DNA from: Shewanella acanthi | GTDB lineage: Bacteria; Pseudomonadota; Gammaproteobacteria; Enterobacterales; Shewanellaceae | Length of the DNA: 64,000 nt | NCBI RefSeq assembly: GCF_019457475.1 | Contig: NZ_CP080413.1 | Span: forward strand, 496,001 to 560,000 | Direction: 5' to 3' | Part shown: piece after piece, positions 19,976-28,557 of the stretch | Layout of the letters: each line of letters starts with the position of its first letter | Numbering within the stretch: position 1 is the first letter of the stretch | The notes under the pieces: model-generated | The model's input: only the letters and a program-made list of their open reading frames with translations | What the model was told of the DNA's origin: nothing | Database searches by the model: none | Translations under genes and position numbers: made by a program

Positions 19976-20848
19976 TTAAACGCCCTTTTTTCGTCTTTGG
20001 GCTAGGTGTGACTGATGAGTCTCAAAAATGGCGGTTGCTACAATAATAGTGCCACCAATCATAGTGTTTAGATTGAGTCCCTCACCCAGAATAAGCAGCG
20101 CAAGCACCGCGCCATAAAAGGGTTGCAGACAGGAGACAAGGCCAACGGTTTTAGCACTTAATTGGCGCAGGGCTGAGGTAAACAGGGCGTGTGGTGCAGC
20201 GGTAAAAATCACCCCCAATAACACCAATAATCCCCAAGTGTGAAGGCTGATGCTAGACAGCTCTGTTTGATGCCAAGGTAGAAGAAATACCGCAGCCACT
20301 AAGGTTTGGTAGAACATGGCGTGGGGGCCGCTATATTGGGAGAAGTAGCGCTTCTGCAATAAATTGCGGGCGGTGAACAGCATGGCTGAGACTATACCAA
20401 CGATTATCCCAAGGGTAGTATCATTCCCTAAGTTTGCTTCTGGGATCAGCAGGATAACGCCGAACAGTACCAACACAGCGCTAATCATATCCTGCATTTT
20501 TATTCTATTGCCCGTCAGTAACGGTTCAACGATAACCGTCATTACCGGATAGGTAAAAAAGGCAATCATGCCAATCGCAACCGATGACAGCTGCATGGCG
20601 GCAAAATACGTCACCCAGTGCAGGCTCACTATCACCCCAAGTCCAATGGCGACGAGGTAATCTTGTTTGCTGCCTAGGGTTAAGCTGCGGCGATAATTGA
20701 CAAATAGTCCCAATACCACGGCGGCGACGATACAACGTAAAAACGTGATATCTAACGCACTCAGAGGTATTAACTTTGAGAACAGTGCGGTGCCGCCAAA
20801 CATCAGCACCGCTAAATGGAGTTCAACTAATCCTGTGGATTTAGACAT
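19976..20848 (-). CDS. EamA/DMT-family transporter
   Basis: A 290-residue inner-membrane protein with about ten hydrophobic helices in two EamA repeats (roughly residues 8-135 and 145-275), typical of drug/metabolite transporters. The second repeat contains the family-typical SCLQPFYGAVLALLILGE block. The substrate cannot be predicted. It lies 24 bases downstream of psd on the same strand and 68 bases before the channel gene, so it interrupts the psd-mscM pair found in enterics. Confidence 0.88.
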   Translation of the reverse strand: MSKSTGLVELHLAVLMFGGTALFSKLIPLSALDITFLRCIVAAVVLGLFVNYRRSLTLGSKQDYLVAIGLGVIVSLHWVTYFAAMQLSSVAIGMIAFFTYPVMTVIVEPLLTGNRIKMQDMISAVLVLFGVILLIPEANLGNDTTLGIIVGIVSAMLFTARNLLQKRYFSQYSGPHAMFYQTLVAAVFLLPWHQTELSSISLHTWGLLVLLGVIFTAAPHALFTSALRQLSAKTVGLVSCLQPFYGAVLALLILGEGLNLNTMIGGTIIVATAIFETHQSHLAQRRKKGV

Positions 20849-20872
20849 CTACTCTTAAATCGCCGCTAATAG

Positions 20873-21751
20873 TTAGTCTGCAATGCTCACGTTTTTAAGG
20901 TTGGCAAAGGGTTGACCCATGCGGGTCACCGCTTCTGCTTCAACGCCTTCGGCGAAGGTGTCAATGGCGTCCTTAGCAAAAAGCATGACCACAGTACTCC
21001 CCAGTTTAAAGCGGCCCATTTCTTCACCTTTTTCTAAGGTGATGGCTTCGCTTCCTTCGGTTGGGTATTCCCAAGTAAATACTTGCTTACCTGTAGGTGG
21101 CGTAACAGTGCCCGCCCAAACGGTTTCGATGCTCGCAACAATAGTTGCACCAACCAGCACCATGGCCAGTGGGCCATGTTCGGTTTCGAAAATCGCTACA
21201 ACACGTTCGTTGCGAGCAAAAAGCCCTGGTACGTGACGGGCTGTCAGCGGATTTACCGAAAACAGTTCACCCGGTACGTAGGTCATTTTTGAAAGCGTGC
21301 CTTTGATAGGCATATGGATACGGTGGTAATCCTTAGGCGCTAAGTAAATAGTCGCAAAGTCACCGCCTTCGAAGCGTTTAGCATCTTCGGCTTGATCGCC
21401 AAGCAGGGTATTTGATGAATAATGATGACCTTTGGCTTGAAAAATACGACCCTCTTTAATCGGACCGAGTTGGCTTACGGCACCGTCAACAGGGTGTACC
21501 ATGATGTTCGGCGCGTGGTTTACTGGGCGAATGCCGGGTTTCAGGGCGCGGGTGAAGAAGGCGTTAAAGGTTTTGTAGGCTTCCGGCTCGCTTTGGAGAG
21601 CTTCGCTCATATCAATCTTGTATTGCTTAATAAACCACTTGATGAAAGCCGTGGTTAATGCACCAGATTCAGAGGCCGCGAATTTACCGACTAAACGAGA
21701 TAATAAGTGCTTAGGTAACATGTACTGCAGCGCTATTTTAACTTTGTCCAC
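20873..21751 (-). CDS. psd: Phosphatidylserine decarboxylase proenzyme
   Basis: A 292-residue membrane-associated enzyme that makes phosphatidylethanolamine from phosphatidylserine. It self-cleaves at the LGST motif to give a beta chain and a small alpha chain with an N-terminal pyruvoyl group; the motif is visible near the C-terminus with S252 as the pyruvoyl precursor (E. coli S254). [10 protein letters not shown] is the conserved mid-protein block. The start is GTG with AGGAAAGGAA upstream. It lies 70 bases downstream of rsgA on the same strand, the usual enteric order. Confidence 0.96.
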   Translation of the reverse strand: MDKVKIALQYMLPKHLLSRLVGKFAASESGALTTAFIKWFIKQYKIDMSEALQSEPEAYKTFNAFFTRALKPGIRPVNHAPNIMVHPVDGAVSQLGPIKEGRIFQAKGHHYSSNTLLGDQAEDAKRFEGGDFATIYLAPKDYHRIHMPIKGTLSKMTYVPGELFSVNPLTARHVPGLFARNERVVAIFETEHGPLAMVLVGATIVASIETVWAGTVTPPTGKQVFTWEYPTEGSEAITLEKGEEMGRFKLGSTVVMLFAKDAIDTFAEGVEAEAVTRMGQPFANLKNVSIAD

Positions 21752-21821
21752 TTTCTATTCCTTTCCTAATCCATTGCTCATTGTGTTGAGACTTTGTTAT
21801 TTCAAGCTTATTTATACGTAC

Positions 21822-22886
21822 TTATTCGTCATCCTGCGCACGGAAATAGCGGGCATGGCGCTGCTCATCGAGGCTGGCGATGATTCTGTGGTAATTGTAG
21901 AAGCGATCTTCGCTGATCTTACCTTGGTCCACGGCGGCTTTAAGGGCACAGCCAGGATCGTCTAAGTGTTTGCAATCACGGAATTTACAGCCACCTAAAA
22001 AGTCACGGAACTCGATAAAACACCAACCCACGCGTTGTGCGGGTAAATGCCAGAGGGCAAATTCACGCACACCTGGTGAGTCAATCAAATCGCCGCCACT
22101 TGGGAGGTGTAATAATTTAGCTGTGGTGGTGGTGTGTTGCCCTAGCCCTGAGTTGTCGGAGACATCGCCCACTAAGAGGTCGGCATCGGGGAGAAGGGCG
22201 TTGACCAGTGATGATTTACCGACACCGGATTGTCCGGCAAATACGCTGACCTTGTCTTTGAGTAAGGCTTTAATGGTATCTAAGCCTTCACCTAATTTGC
22301 TACTGACTTTATAAACCGGATAACCAATGGCCTCGTAGCGCTTTAATGCGGCTTCGATGGCCGGCGCTTCTTCTGGGGTTAACAGATCGATTTTATTTAA
22401 AATAATGATCGGCGGAATATCGGTATCTTCGGCCGCGACTAAATAACGGTCGATAATTTGAGTGGTAAAGCTTGGCAGTACCGAAGACACAATTAAAATT
22501 TGGTCGATATTCGAGGCGATAATTTTTACGCCATCGTAGAGATCCGGGCGAGATAGCGAAGAGCGTCTTGGATGTACCGCCTCAACAATACCTGCGATAC
22601 CACTATTAGCTTGAGTTTCAATGGCTAAACGTACAACGACCTTGTCGCCGGTGACTAAGCTTTTAATGGTACGGCGAATATTGCAGCGTACAATTTGTCC
22701 CTCTTCGGTTTCGATATCGGCGTGTTGACCGAAACGGGAAATCACAGTGCCGCTCTGTTCCGGGCCGAGTGAGCTATCCTGTAACTCAGGCGTATTTGTG
22801 TCACGACTATCACGATTTAAGCGTTTCTCGTGATTGGCACGCATACGGCGTAATTGACCTTGGCTTAGGGGTTTCTTCTTAGTCAC
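21822..22886 (-). CDS. rsgA: Ribosome small-subunit-dependent GTPase A
   Basis: A 354-residue circularly permuted GTPase acting in late 30S ribosome maturation. The order of motifs is OB-fold (about 40-110), G4 NKIDLL, G1 GQSGVGKSSL, G3 DSPGVREF, then a C-terminal zinc knuckle with CKFRDCKH and a later Cys. The N-terminal tail is basic. The start is GTG. It is divergent from orn over 111 bases and heads a minus-strand run rsgA-psd-EamA-mscM-ugpQ. Confidence 0.96.
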   Translation of the reverse strand: MTKKKPLSQGQLRRMRANHEKRLNRDSRDTNTPELQDSSLGPEQSGTVISRFGQHADIETEEGQIVRCNIRRTIKSLVTGDKVVVRLAIETQANSGIAGIVEAVHPRRSSLSRPDLYDGVKIIASNIDQILIVSSVLPSFTTQIIDRYLVAAEDTDIPPIIILNKIDLLTPEEAPAIEAALKRYEAIGYPVYKVSSKLGEGLDTIKALLKDKVSVFAGQSGVGKSSLVNALLPDADLLVGDVSDNSGLGQHTTTTAKLLHLPSGGDLIDSPGVREFALWHLPAQRVGWCFIEFRDFLGGCKFRDCKHLDDPGCALKAAVDQGKISEDRFYNYHRIIASLDEQRHARYFRAQDDE

Positions 22887-22997
22887 TGCGTTGTCTTCGT
22901 CAATTAGAGGATTTTTTGTGTTTTAAAAAGCAGTATGATACACGCTCTTGAATAAAAAAGCCTGACTTTAGGCTATCTGACATGTTAAGGCGCAATT

Positions 22998-23543
22998 ATG
23001 GCAGCAGATGCAAGCAATCTAATTTGGATCGATCTCGAAATGACAGGCTTGGAGCCTGATGTCGATAGAATTATCGAAATCGCTACCTTAGTAACGGATC
23101 AAGAATTGAATATCATCGGCCAAGGCCCTGTGATTGCGATTCATCAATCGGATGAAGTGCTGGCTGGAATGGATGATTGGAACCAAAAGCACCACGGCGA
23201 ATCGGGTTTGATTGACCGTGTGCGTGCAAGTTCAGTCAATGAAGAGCAAGCGGTCGCGGAGACCATTGCCTTTTTATCCCAATATGTGCCGAAGGGCGCT
23301 TCGCCTATGTGCGGAAATAGCATTGGTCAAGATCGTCGTTTCTTAAATCGTTATATGCGCGAGCTTGAGGATTATTTCCACTATCGCAATTTGGACGTGA
23401 GTACGATAAAGGAGTTGGTGAGGCGTTGGAGCCCAGAAACCATGGCGGGTTTCAAAAAGCAAAACACCCACCAAGCATTGCAGGATATCCAAGAATCGAT
23501 CGCTGAATTGCAGTATTACCGTAGCAAAGTATTTAAAATCTGA
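22998..23543 (+). CDS. orn: Oligoribonuclease
   Basis: A 181-residue DEDDh 3'-5' exoribonuclease that degrades very short RNAs, including pGpG from c-di-GMP turnover. The ExoI motif is [12 protein letters not shown] (catalytic Asp and Glu), ExoII lies in [10 protein letters not shown] and the ExoIII His/Asp in [15 protein letters not shown]. Length is exactly as in enterics. AAGG about 10 bases upstream supports the ATG. Three tRNA-Gly genes follow, as glyVXY follow orn in E. coli. Confidence 0.97.
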   Translation: MAADASNLIWIDLEMTGLEPDVDRIIEIATLVTDQELNIIGQGPVIAIHQSDEVLAGMDDWNQKHHGESGLIDRVRASSVNEEQAVAETIAFLSQYVPKGASPMCGNSIGQDRRFLNRYMRELEDYFHYRNLDVSTIKELVRRWSPETMAGFKKQNTHQALQDIQESIAELQYYRSKVFKI

Positions 23544-23573
23544 CCGATCGGTAGATAAATCTTCAAGAAGGGG

Positions 23574-23601
23574 TTGCAGCCGCATAAATTTTTCATATAA
23601 T
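23574..23601 (+). promoter_or_regulatory. Promoter of the tRNA-Gly cluster
   Basis: TTGCAG (23574-23579) and TATAAT (23596-23601) are separated by 16 bases. The -10 box is followed directly by a GC-rich discriminator, GCGGCC, typical of stringently controlled stable-RNA promoters. The first tRNA begins about 45 bases after the predicted start site. Confidence 0.8.
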
Positions 23602-23651
23602 GCGGCCTCAACTTTTTGATGCAGGCATAAAATGCCGGTCATTTAAGTCAT

Positions 23652-23727
23652 GCGACATTAGCTCAGTTGGTAGAGCGATACCTTGCCAAGGTATAGGTCA
23701 TCGGTTCGAACCCGATATGTCGCTCCA
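23652..23727 (+). tRNA. tRNA-Gly(GCC), copy 1
   Basis: A complete 76-nt cloverleaf. The acceptor stem pairs GCGACAT with ATGTCGC, the anticodon loop is TTGCCAA (anticodon GCC), the T loop is TTCGAAC and CCA is encoded. It matches the glyVXY position after orn in enterics. Confidence 0.98.
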
Positions 23728-23770
23728 AATACAAATTTAGTGATTCACCAAGTCATTAAATACAGAATTT

Positions 23771-23846
23771 GCGACATTAGCTCAGTTGGTAGAGCGATAC
23801 CTTGCCAAGGTATAGGTCATCGGTTCGAACCCGATATGTCGCTCCA
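23771..23846 (+). tRNA. tRNA-Gly(GCC), copy 2
   Basis: Identical in all 76 bases to copy 1, with encoded CCA. It is separated from copy 1 by a 43-base spacer that is nearly the same as the next one. Confidence 0.98.
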
Positions 23847-23889
23847 AATACAAATTTAGTGATTCATCAAGTCATTAAATACGGAATAT

Positions 23890-23965
23890 GCGACATTAGC
23901 TCAGTTGGTAGAGCGATACCTTGCCAAGGTATAGGTCATCGGTTCGAACCCGATATGTCGCTCCA
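23890..23965 (+). tRNA. tRNA-Gly(GCC), copy 3
   Basis: Identical to copies 1 and 2. It is followed by ATCTTTTTTCC, a T-run that could end transcription without a clear extra hairpin. Confidence 0.98.
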
Positions 23966-24345
23966 ATCTTTTTTCCCCTTAAAATATCATCTATATCTTT
24001 TGGATTATCTTTATTTATCCTTTCAGAGTCTTAAATTATCCTTCAAGCAATAAATATCGGTTAAGTTCAGGTTTCGACATTTCTCATTCCCTTTTTTAGT
24101 TTGATTTCTTTTTAATCAATATCTTATTCAAAAACATTCAGCATTGGTTCTGTAGGTCGATTGCTGACATTCGTGTGCCGAAATGCGTGATCTGCCCCCT
24201 GTTTCTTTAACTTTTCCTAAATTAGATGCCGTTGCGTAAGTTAAATTATGACGTTGTTCAAATATTCGTAGCGTTTTTACTTCCATAATGAATCCAAGAC
24301 AAATTAGAAGCGCCAAGTCGTTGGCTTAACATTGGAGTGCATTAT
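23966..24345. other. Gap between the tRNA-Gly array and the next gene
   Basis: About 380 bases of AT-rich sequence. A 62-codon open frame lies on the minus strand (24128-24316) but has no ribosome-binding site worth the name and no recognisable domain, so it is not called. In E. coli queG lies in this interval; no trace of it is seen here. The last part holds GGAG for the downstream gene. Confidence 0.4.
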
Positions 24346-24801
24346 ATGCGTATTCAACAATTGCGTGATTTACTTGAGTATATGGCTAACTGCCGCTTGG
24401 ATATGGCGCAACTCTATGGCCGACTGAATAACCAGGCAGATTCTGCTCGAGTGAAGTTGATGCTGGAGTATTTAGAGTCTCATCAAAAGCATGTTGCCGA
24501 GAAGCTGCGGGATTATATCGATGAAGCGCCACAGCGCATCTTAGATACTTGGTATAAAGACTTTGTATTTGAAGATTTTACAAAACGTTGTCAGGATATC
24601 ATGTTGCCAGCCAATATCGATGAGGACGAAGTACTGAACTTACATTTAGAGTTGGAGAACTTACTGATTGGCCTGCTAGAAAAAACAGAGCATTCAACCA
24701 CTGCCGAAGATGCCCGTAGTGCACTGGCGGATTTAATCAGAGTCGAGAAGACCCAGCAACAACGTTTAGTGCATAGCACCATTCGAATGGAAGATATCTA
24801 A
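24346..24801 (+). CDS. Conserved hypothetical all-helical protein, possibly ferritin-like
   Basis: A 151-residue protein with no confident assignment. It appears fully alpha-helical with four long amphipathic segments and several Glu/His pairs (ESHQKH in the first half, EKTEH and VEKTQQQRLVH in the second). This loosely recalls rubrerythrin/ferritin-like bundles, but the ExxH metal signature is not complete. No signal peptide or TM helix is seen. An upstream GTG at 24337 is in frame, but the ATG at 24346 has GGAG 8 bases before it and is preferred. It occupies the interval between the orn-tRNA block and nnr where enterics carry queG. A hairpin follows it, so it looks monocistronic. Confidence 0.65.
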   Translation: MRIQQLRDLLEYMANCRLDMAQLYGRLNNQADSARVKLMLEYLESHQKHVAEKLRDYIDEAPQRILDTWYKDFVFEDFTKRCQDIMLPANIDEDEVLNLHLELENLLIGLLEKTEHSTTAEDARSALADLIRVEKTQQQRLVHSTIRMEDI

Positions 24802-24835
24802 AGTTAAGTTCTACATCTCTTCATCTCCCAGTTAC

Positions 24836-24863
24836 AAGGCCAGCGAAAGCTGGCTTTGTTGTA
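24836..24863 (+). terminator. Terminator-like hairpin with GAAA tetraloop
   Basis: A 9-bp stem with one G-U pair (24836-24844 with 24849-24857) is closed by a GAAA tetraloop and followed by a broken T-run (GTTGTAT). It lies 35 bases after the stop codon. Confidence 0.6.
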
Positions 24864-25077
24864 TCTAGCACATCAATTTTGGCTATTCCTTGGTTTTAGT
24901 AGAGGTATGACGGTGTATTTTTGCGCGGCAACTGATATACGTCATAATTTTCAATGAAGGATTTTGCTACTTTATTGATCTCATTGATTGATTTACTCAA
25001 ATTGAACTGGAAATTCCCCTCGCTTAATGCGTTGTGACTCAGTTAATTACTTATCCTTTCAGTCGGCAGGAGTCCCT

Positions 25078-26577
25078 ATGGCACAGGATTTATCGAGTTT
25101 ACCCACAGCACTTTATTCCCAAGCGCAAATAAGGGCTGGTGAGCTATTAGCGGTAGCCAAGGGTGAAGGGACACTCTATGGTTTGGTAGAACGTGCCGGA
25201 AAGGCTGCATTTAGTTATTTAAATCAATATATTGATAAATCTAGCTCGCCAAAAAAGGTTACTGTTGTGATTCTTGCGGGCAGTGGTAATAACGGCGCTG
25301 ATGCCCTTGTTTGTGCCCGTTATGCGCTTGAGATGAATGTTAACCTACAGGTTTTGATTACAAAGCAAACGGGGACGGCAGAGTTTGAACAGGCGCTAAA
25401 TGCCTTTTTAGCTGCAGGTGGAACAGTAGAATTACCTGAACTGCACGTGATTAAGCAGGCAGATATTATTGTTGATGGGTTACTGGGCACAGGGGTTAAG
25501 GGCCCATTGCGTGAAGAGGTGGTCAGTCTTATCGAGGCTGTGAATCAAAGCCAAGGATGGATATTAAGTTTAGATCTGCCATCGGGTATTGAAGCTGATA
25601 CGGGCGGCTGCTCACCGACAGCGGTTATGGCCGATGTGACCCTCTGTTTTGGCGGGTTAAAGCAAGGGCTGCTGACGAGTAAGGCACGCCAACACTGCGG
25701 AGTGTTGGCTTTCGACGATTTAGGATTAACGCCTTATTTTACCGAGGAAAGTGCGGTTCGCGTTGGCAGGGAGCTCCTTAAGGGGTTCTTTGCTGCGCGG
25801 GCGAGGGATAGCCATAAAGGACTGTCAGGTAAAGTGGTGCTGATTGGTGGTGACCTAGGCATGGCGGGCGCTATTCGTCTGGCCAGTGAAGCCTGTTTAC
25901 GGGCTGGTGCAGGATTAGTCACTGTAATAAGTAGGCCAGAGCATCAACTGGTGGTGAATGTGCCACGCCCAGAATTGATGTTTTGGGGCTGTGAACTGGT
26001 TGATATGGAAGTTTACCAGCGATTAGGTTGGGGACAAGTGATTGTCCTCGGTCCTGGTCTTGGCAAGCAAGATTGGGGTTATAACCTGTTTAAGGCTGCT
26101 GGGTTAAGTGACAAGCCCTGCGTGATCGATGCCGATGCCCTCAATCTTTTAAGTAATGAACCAAGAAGACAAAACAATTGGGTATTAACTCCCCATCCAG
26201 GGGAGGCGGCAAGACTTTTAGGAATGAGTGTCGCCGAAGTAGAGGCCGATCGTTTCGCCGCAGTGCGTGCACTGCAACAAAAATACGGTGGTGTCGTGCT
26301 ACTTAAGGGAGCGGGAACCTTAATTTTTGATGGCAAACAAATGGTGGTTGCACCCGTTGGTAATCCTGGGCTTGCCAGTGGTGGGTGTGGCGATGTGTTA
26401 TCTGGTATCATAGGCGCGCTGATGGCACAAGGCATGGATAATATGCAGGCGACCATTGTCGGTGTGGTTGTGCACGGATGTGCTGCCGATTTAAGCGCCG
26501 TTCAAGGTGAGCGGGGTATGCTAGCCAGTGATTTGATGCCTTTTATTCGCCAATTAGTGAATAGTGATTTACTCTAG
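25078..26577 (+). CDS. nnr: Bifunctional NAD(P)H-hydrate epimerase / ADP-dependent dehydratase
   Basis: A 499-residue cytosolic repair enzyme for hydrated NAD(P)H. The N-terminal YjeF_N epimerase domain (about 1-215) has the AGSGNNGADALVCARY block; the C-terminal ribokinase-like dehydratase domain (about 225-499) has LTPHPGEAARLLG and GNPGLASGGCGDVLSG, a family hallmark. The ATG at 25078 has AGGAG 5 bases upstream and is preferred over an in-frame start at 25027. It heads the cluster nnr-tsaE-amiB-mutL-miaA-hfq-hflXKC, the same order as in E. coli. Confidence 0.95.
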   Translation: MAQDLSSLPTALYSQAQIRAGELLAVAKGEGTLYGLVERAGKAAFSYLNQYIDKSSSPKKVTVVILAGSGNNGADALVCARYALEMNVNLQVLITKQTGTAEFEQALNAFLAAGGTVELPELHVIKQADIIVDGLLGTGVKGPLREEVVSLIEAVNQSQGWILSLDLPSGIEADTGGCSPTAVMADVTLCFGGLKQGLLTSKARQHCGVLAFDDLGLTPYFTEESAVRVGRELLKGFFAARARDSHKGLSGKVVLIGGDLGMAGAIRLASEACLRAGAGLVTVISRPEHQLVVNVPRPELMFWGCELVDMEVYQRLGWGQVIVLGPGLGKQDWGYNLFKAAGLSDKPCVIDADALNLLSNEPRRQNNWVLTPHPGEAARLLGMSVAEVEADRFAAVRALQQKYGGVVLLKGAGTLIFDGKQMVVAPVGNPGLASGGCGDVLSGIIGALMAQGMDNMQATIVGVVVHGCAADLSAVQGERGMLASDLMPFIRQLVNSDLL

Positions 26578-26658
26578 GCGCATCAGAGCGTAGCAGGGGA
26601 GTTTTCCCTATGGTCTGCGTGATTTTCTTCACCCATAACATTAGTGATATCAGTGGAA

Positions 26659-27117
26659 ATGACAGAGTTAATCTTAAAATTACAAAACGAAGACGAGACT
26701 ATCGCAGTAGGGCAAAAGTTAGCCCGCCATATTCAAGCGCCTTTGACTCTGTATTTGACCGGAGATTTAGGGGCGGGCAAAACCACACTGAGTCGTGGCC
26801 TTATCCAAGGACTTGGGCATAAAGGTGCAGTAAAGAGCCCAACTTATACTTTGGTTGAACCCTATGAACTCAATGGTGTCGAAGTTTATCATTTTGATTT
26901 ATACCGCTTAAATGATCCCGAAGAGCTCGAATTTATGGGGATCCGTGATTACTTTAATCCAAACAGTCTTTGTATTGTTGAGTGGCCAGATAAAGGTCAT
27001 GGATTGTTACCGGATGCCGATTTGCACTTGCATTTGAGTTACGTTGCACCTGGCCGTGAAATTAAGCTTGAAGCCTTGTCAGAGGCGGGCAAGCAGCTTT
27101 TAGCCACAATAAAATAA
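26659..27117 (+). CDS. tsaE: tRNA threonylcarbamoyladenosine biosynthesis ATPase TsaE
   Basis: A 152-residue P-loop ATPase that, with TsaB and TsaD, makes the universal t6A37 modification in ANN-decoding tRNAs. Walker A is GDLGAGKTT; SPTYTLVEPY and YHFDLYRL are the next conserved blocks, and IVEWPDKG is near the end. A GTG start five codons upstream (26644) is possible; neither start has a clear ribosome-binding site, and the ATG is chosen from family length. It ends 8 bases before amiB and belongs to the same operon. Confidence 0.94.
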   Translation: MTELILKLQNEDETIAVGQKLARHIQAPLTLYLTGDLGAGKTTLSRGLIQGLGHKGAVKSPTYTLVEPYELNGVEVYHFDLYRLNDPEELEFMGIRDYFNPNSLCIVEWPDKGHGLLPDADLHLHLSYVAPGREIKLEALSEAGKQLLATIK

Positions 27118-27125
27118 AAAGAACG

Positions 27126-28544
27126 ATGACTAAGAAAAATAAATATTTTCAAATTGTTACTTTATGTTTGTGCCTTCTGTTCGCTGTGTCGGCCAAAGCA
27201 GCCAATCAGCTCGAAGGCGTGCGTATTTGGGCGGCTCCTGAATCGACACGAATCGTATTCGACTTAAGTGATGTGCCTAATTACAGCTATTTCAGCATAG
27301 TTGGACCCGATCGGTTAGTGGTTGACCTTAAAAAGGCGACCAGTAATGTGAACCTAAAAAATATCGCCAACAACAGTAAGTTGGTGAAAGGAGTTCGTGT
27401 CAGTAAATCGCCGACGAAAGGGGATTTACGATTGGTAATCGACTTAGTTAAACCATTGAATGCCAATTTATTTTCTCTGCCAGTGACCGCACCCTATGGC
27501 AATCGTCTGGTGGTTGATTTAGAGGAAAAAACGGCTTCGGCGAGTGCCATTTCAAGTTCAAATTCAAGTTCATCGAGTTCAGCGGTTAAGACCGTGAGCA
27601 GCGCTTCGCGTTCAGCAAGGGATATTGTTGTCGCAATTGATGCAGGACATGGTGGTGACGATCCAGGTTCTATCGGTCCTTCGGGCGTTCACGAGAAGAA
27701 AATTGTACTCGAAATTGCCAAGCGTGTTGCCTCTAAAATTAATGATACGCCGGGAATGCGGGCGGTGATGATCCGTAATGGCGATTACTTTGTGAATTTG
27801 AATAAACGTTCGGAATTGGCGCGCAATAGCAAAGCAGATCTACTGATCTCAATCCATGCAGATGCTTTTACTTCGCCAAATCCCCGCGGCGCTTCCGTTT
27901 GGGTGCTGTCGATGCGCCGTGCCAACAGTGAAATTGGTCGCTGGTTAGAGCAAAAAGAAAAACATTCCGAACTGCTCGGTGGTGCCGGTGAAATTATTCA
28001 AAATACCGATAATGAACAATACCTTGCAATGACCTTACTCGATATGTCGATGAACAGTTCGATGGCTATTGGTCACTCGGTTGCAGGGGATATTCTCAAG
28101 GATTTAGGCGCTGTGACAGAGCTCCACAAGAGCCGTCCTGAGTCTGCGAGTTTTGCAGTTTTAAAATCGCCTGATATTCCCTCTATTTTGGTTGAGACTG
28201 GCTTTATCTCGAATCCAAAGGAAGAGAAATTACTGACCAGTTCACGCCATCAGGAAAGTATTGCTGATGCCATATATAAGGGGGTGAGTCGTTATTTCCG
28301 CAATAATCCGCCGGCGGATACTCTTCTTGCTCAAAAGGGAAGCAATGCATCTAGCTCTGCCTCAGTCAGTACTAAAGCCAGCGTTAAGAATTCAGGCAAT
28401 ATCAAACATAAGGTGGGTCGGGGTGAGTCGCTTTCTGCTATTGCGCAGCAATATCGGGTGCCCATGTCCAGTATTAAGCGTGCCAATAATATGAAGACCG
28501 ATGTGGTTCAGCTCGGTCAAACTCTGTTGATCCCAGAGAGTTAA
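27126..28544 (+). CDS. amiB: N-acetylmuramoyl-L-alanine amidase AmiB with LysM domain
   Basis: A 472-residue periplasmic cell-wall hydrolase for daughter-cell separation. It has a signal peptide (to about residue 25, SAKAA), an AMIN domain (about 28-130), a Ser-rich linker (about 137-160), an Amidase_3 catalytic domain (about 165-390) and a C-terminal LysM domain (about 427-471, [19 protein letters not shown]). Zinc-binding and catalytic positions are visible in [21 protein letters not shown] and LVETGF. AmiB needs activation by EnvC/NlpD-type proteins in E. coli. It sits directly between tsaE and mutL, the enteric order. Confidence 0.95.
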   Translation: MTKKNKYFQIVTLCLCLLFAVSAKAANQLEGVRIWAAPESTRIVFDLSDVPNYSYFSIVGPDRLVVDLKKATSNVNLKNIANNSKLVKGVRVSKSPTKGDLRLVIDLVKPLNANLFSLPVTAPYGNRLVVDLEEKTASASAISSSNSSSSSSAVKTVSSASRSARDIVVAIDAGHGGDDPGSIGPSGVHEKKIVLEIAKRVASKINDTPGMRAVMIRNGDYFVNLNKRSELARNSKADLLISIHADAFTSPNPRGASVWVLSMRRANSEIGRWLEQKEKHSELLGGAGEIIQNTDNEQYLAMTLLDMSMNSSMAIGHSVAGDILKDLGAVTELHKSRPESASFAVLKSPDIPSILVETGFISNPKEEKLLTSSRHQESIADAIYKGVSRYFRNNPPADTLLAQKGSNASSSASVSTKASVKNSGNIKHKVGRGESLSAIAQQYRVPMSSIKRANNMKTDVVQLGQTLLIPES

Positions 28545-28557
28545 GATGGGAAGCACT

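Larger units (their letters stand above)
23652..23965 (+). repeat. Tandem array of tRNA-Gly units, period 119
   Basis: Three tRNA copies and two spacers repeat with a period of exactly 119 bases. The two 43-base spacers (23728-23770 and 23847-23889) differ at only three positions, which points to tandem duplication or gene conversion of the whole unit and not the tRNA alone. Confidence 0.95.

Noticed and set aside
24128..24316. 62-codon minus-strand open frame downstream of the tRNA array
   Set aside because: The product matches no family I know and there is no supporting start signal; it might be a degenerate remnant but this cannot be shown from the sequence.
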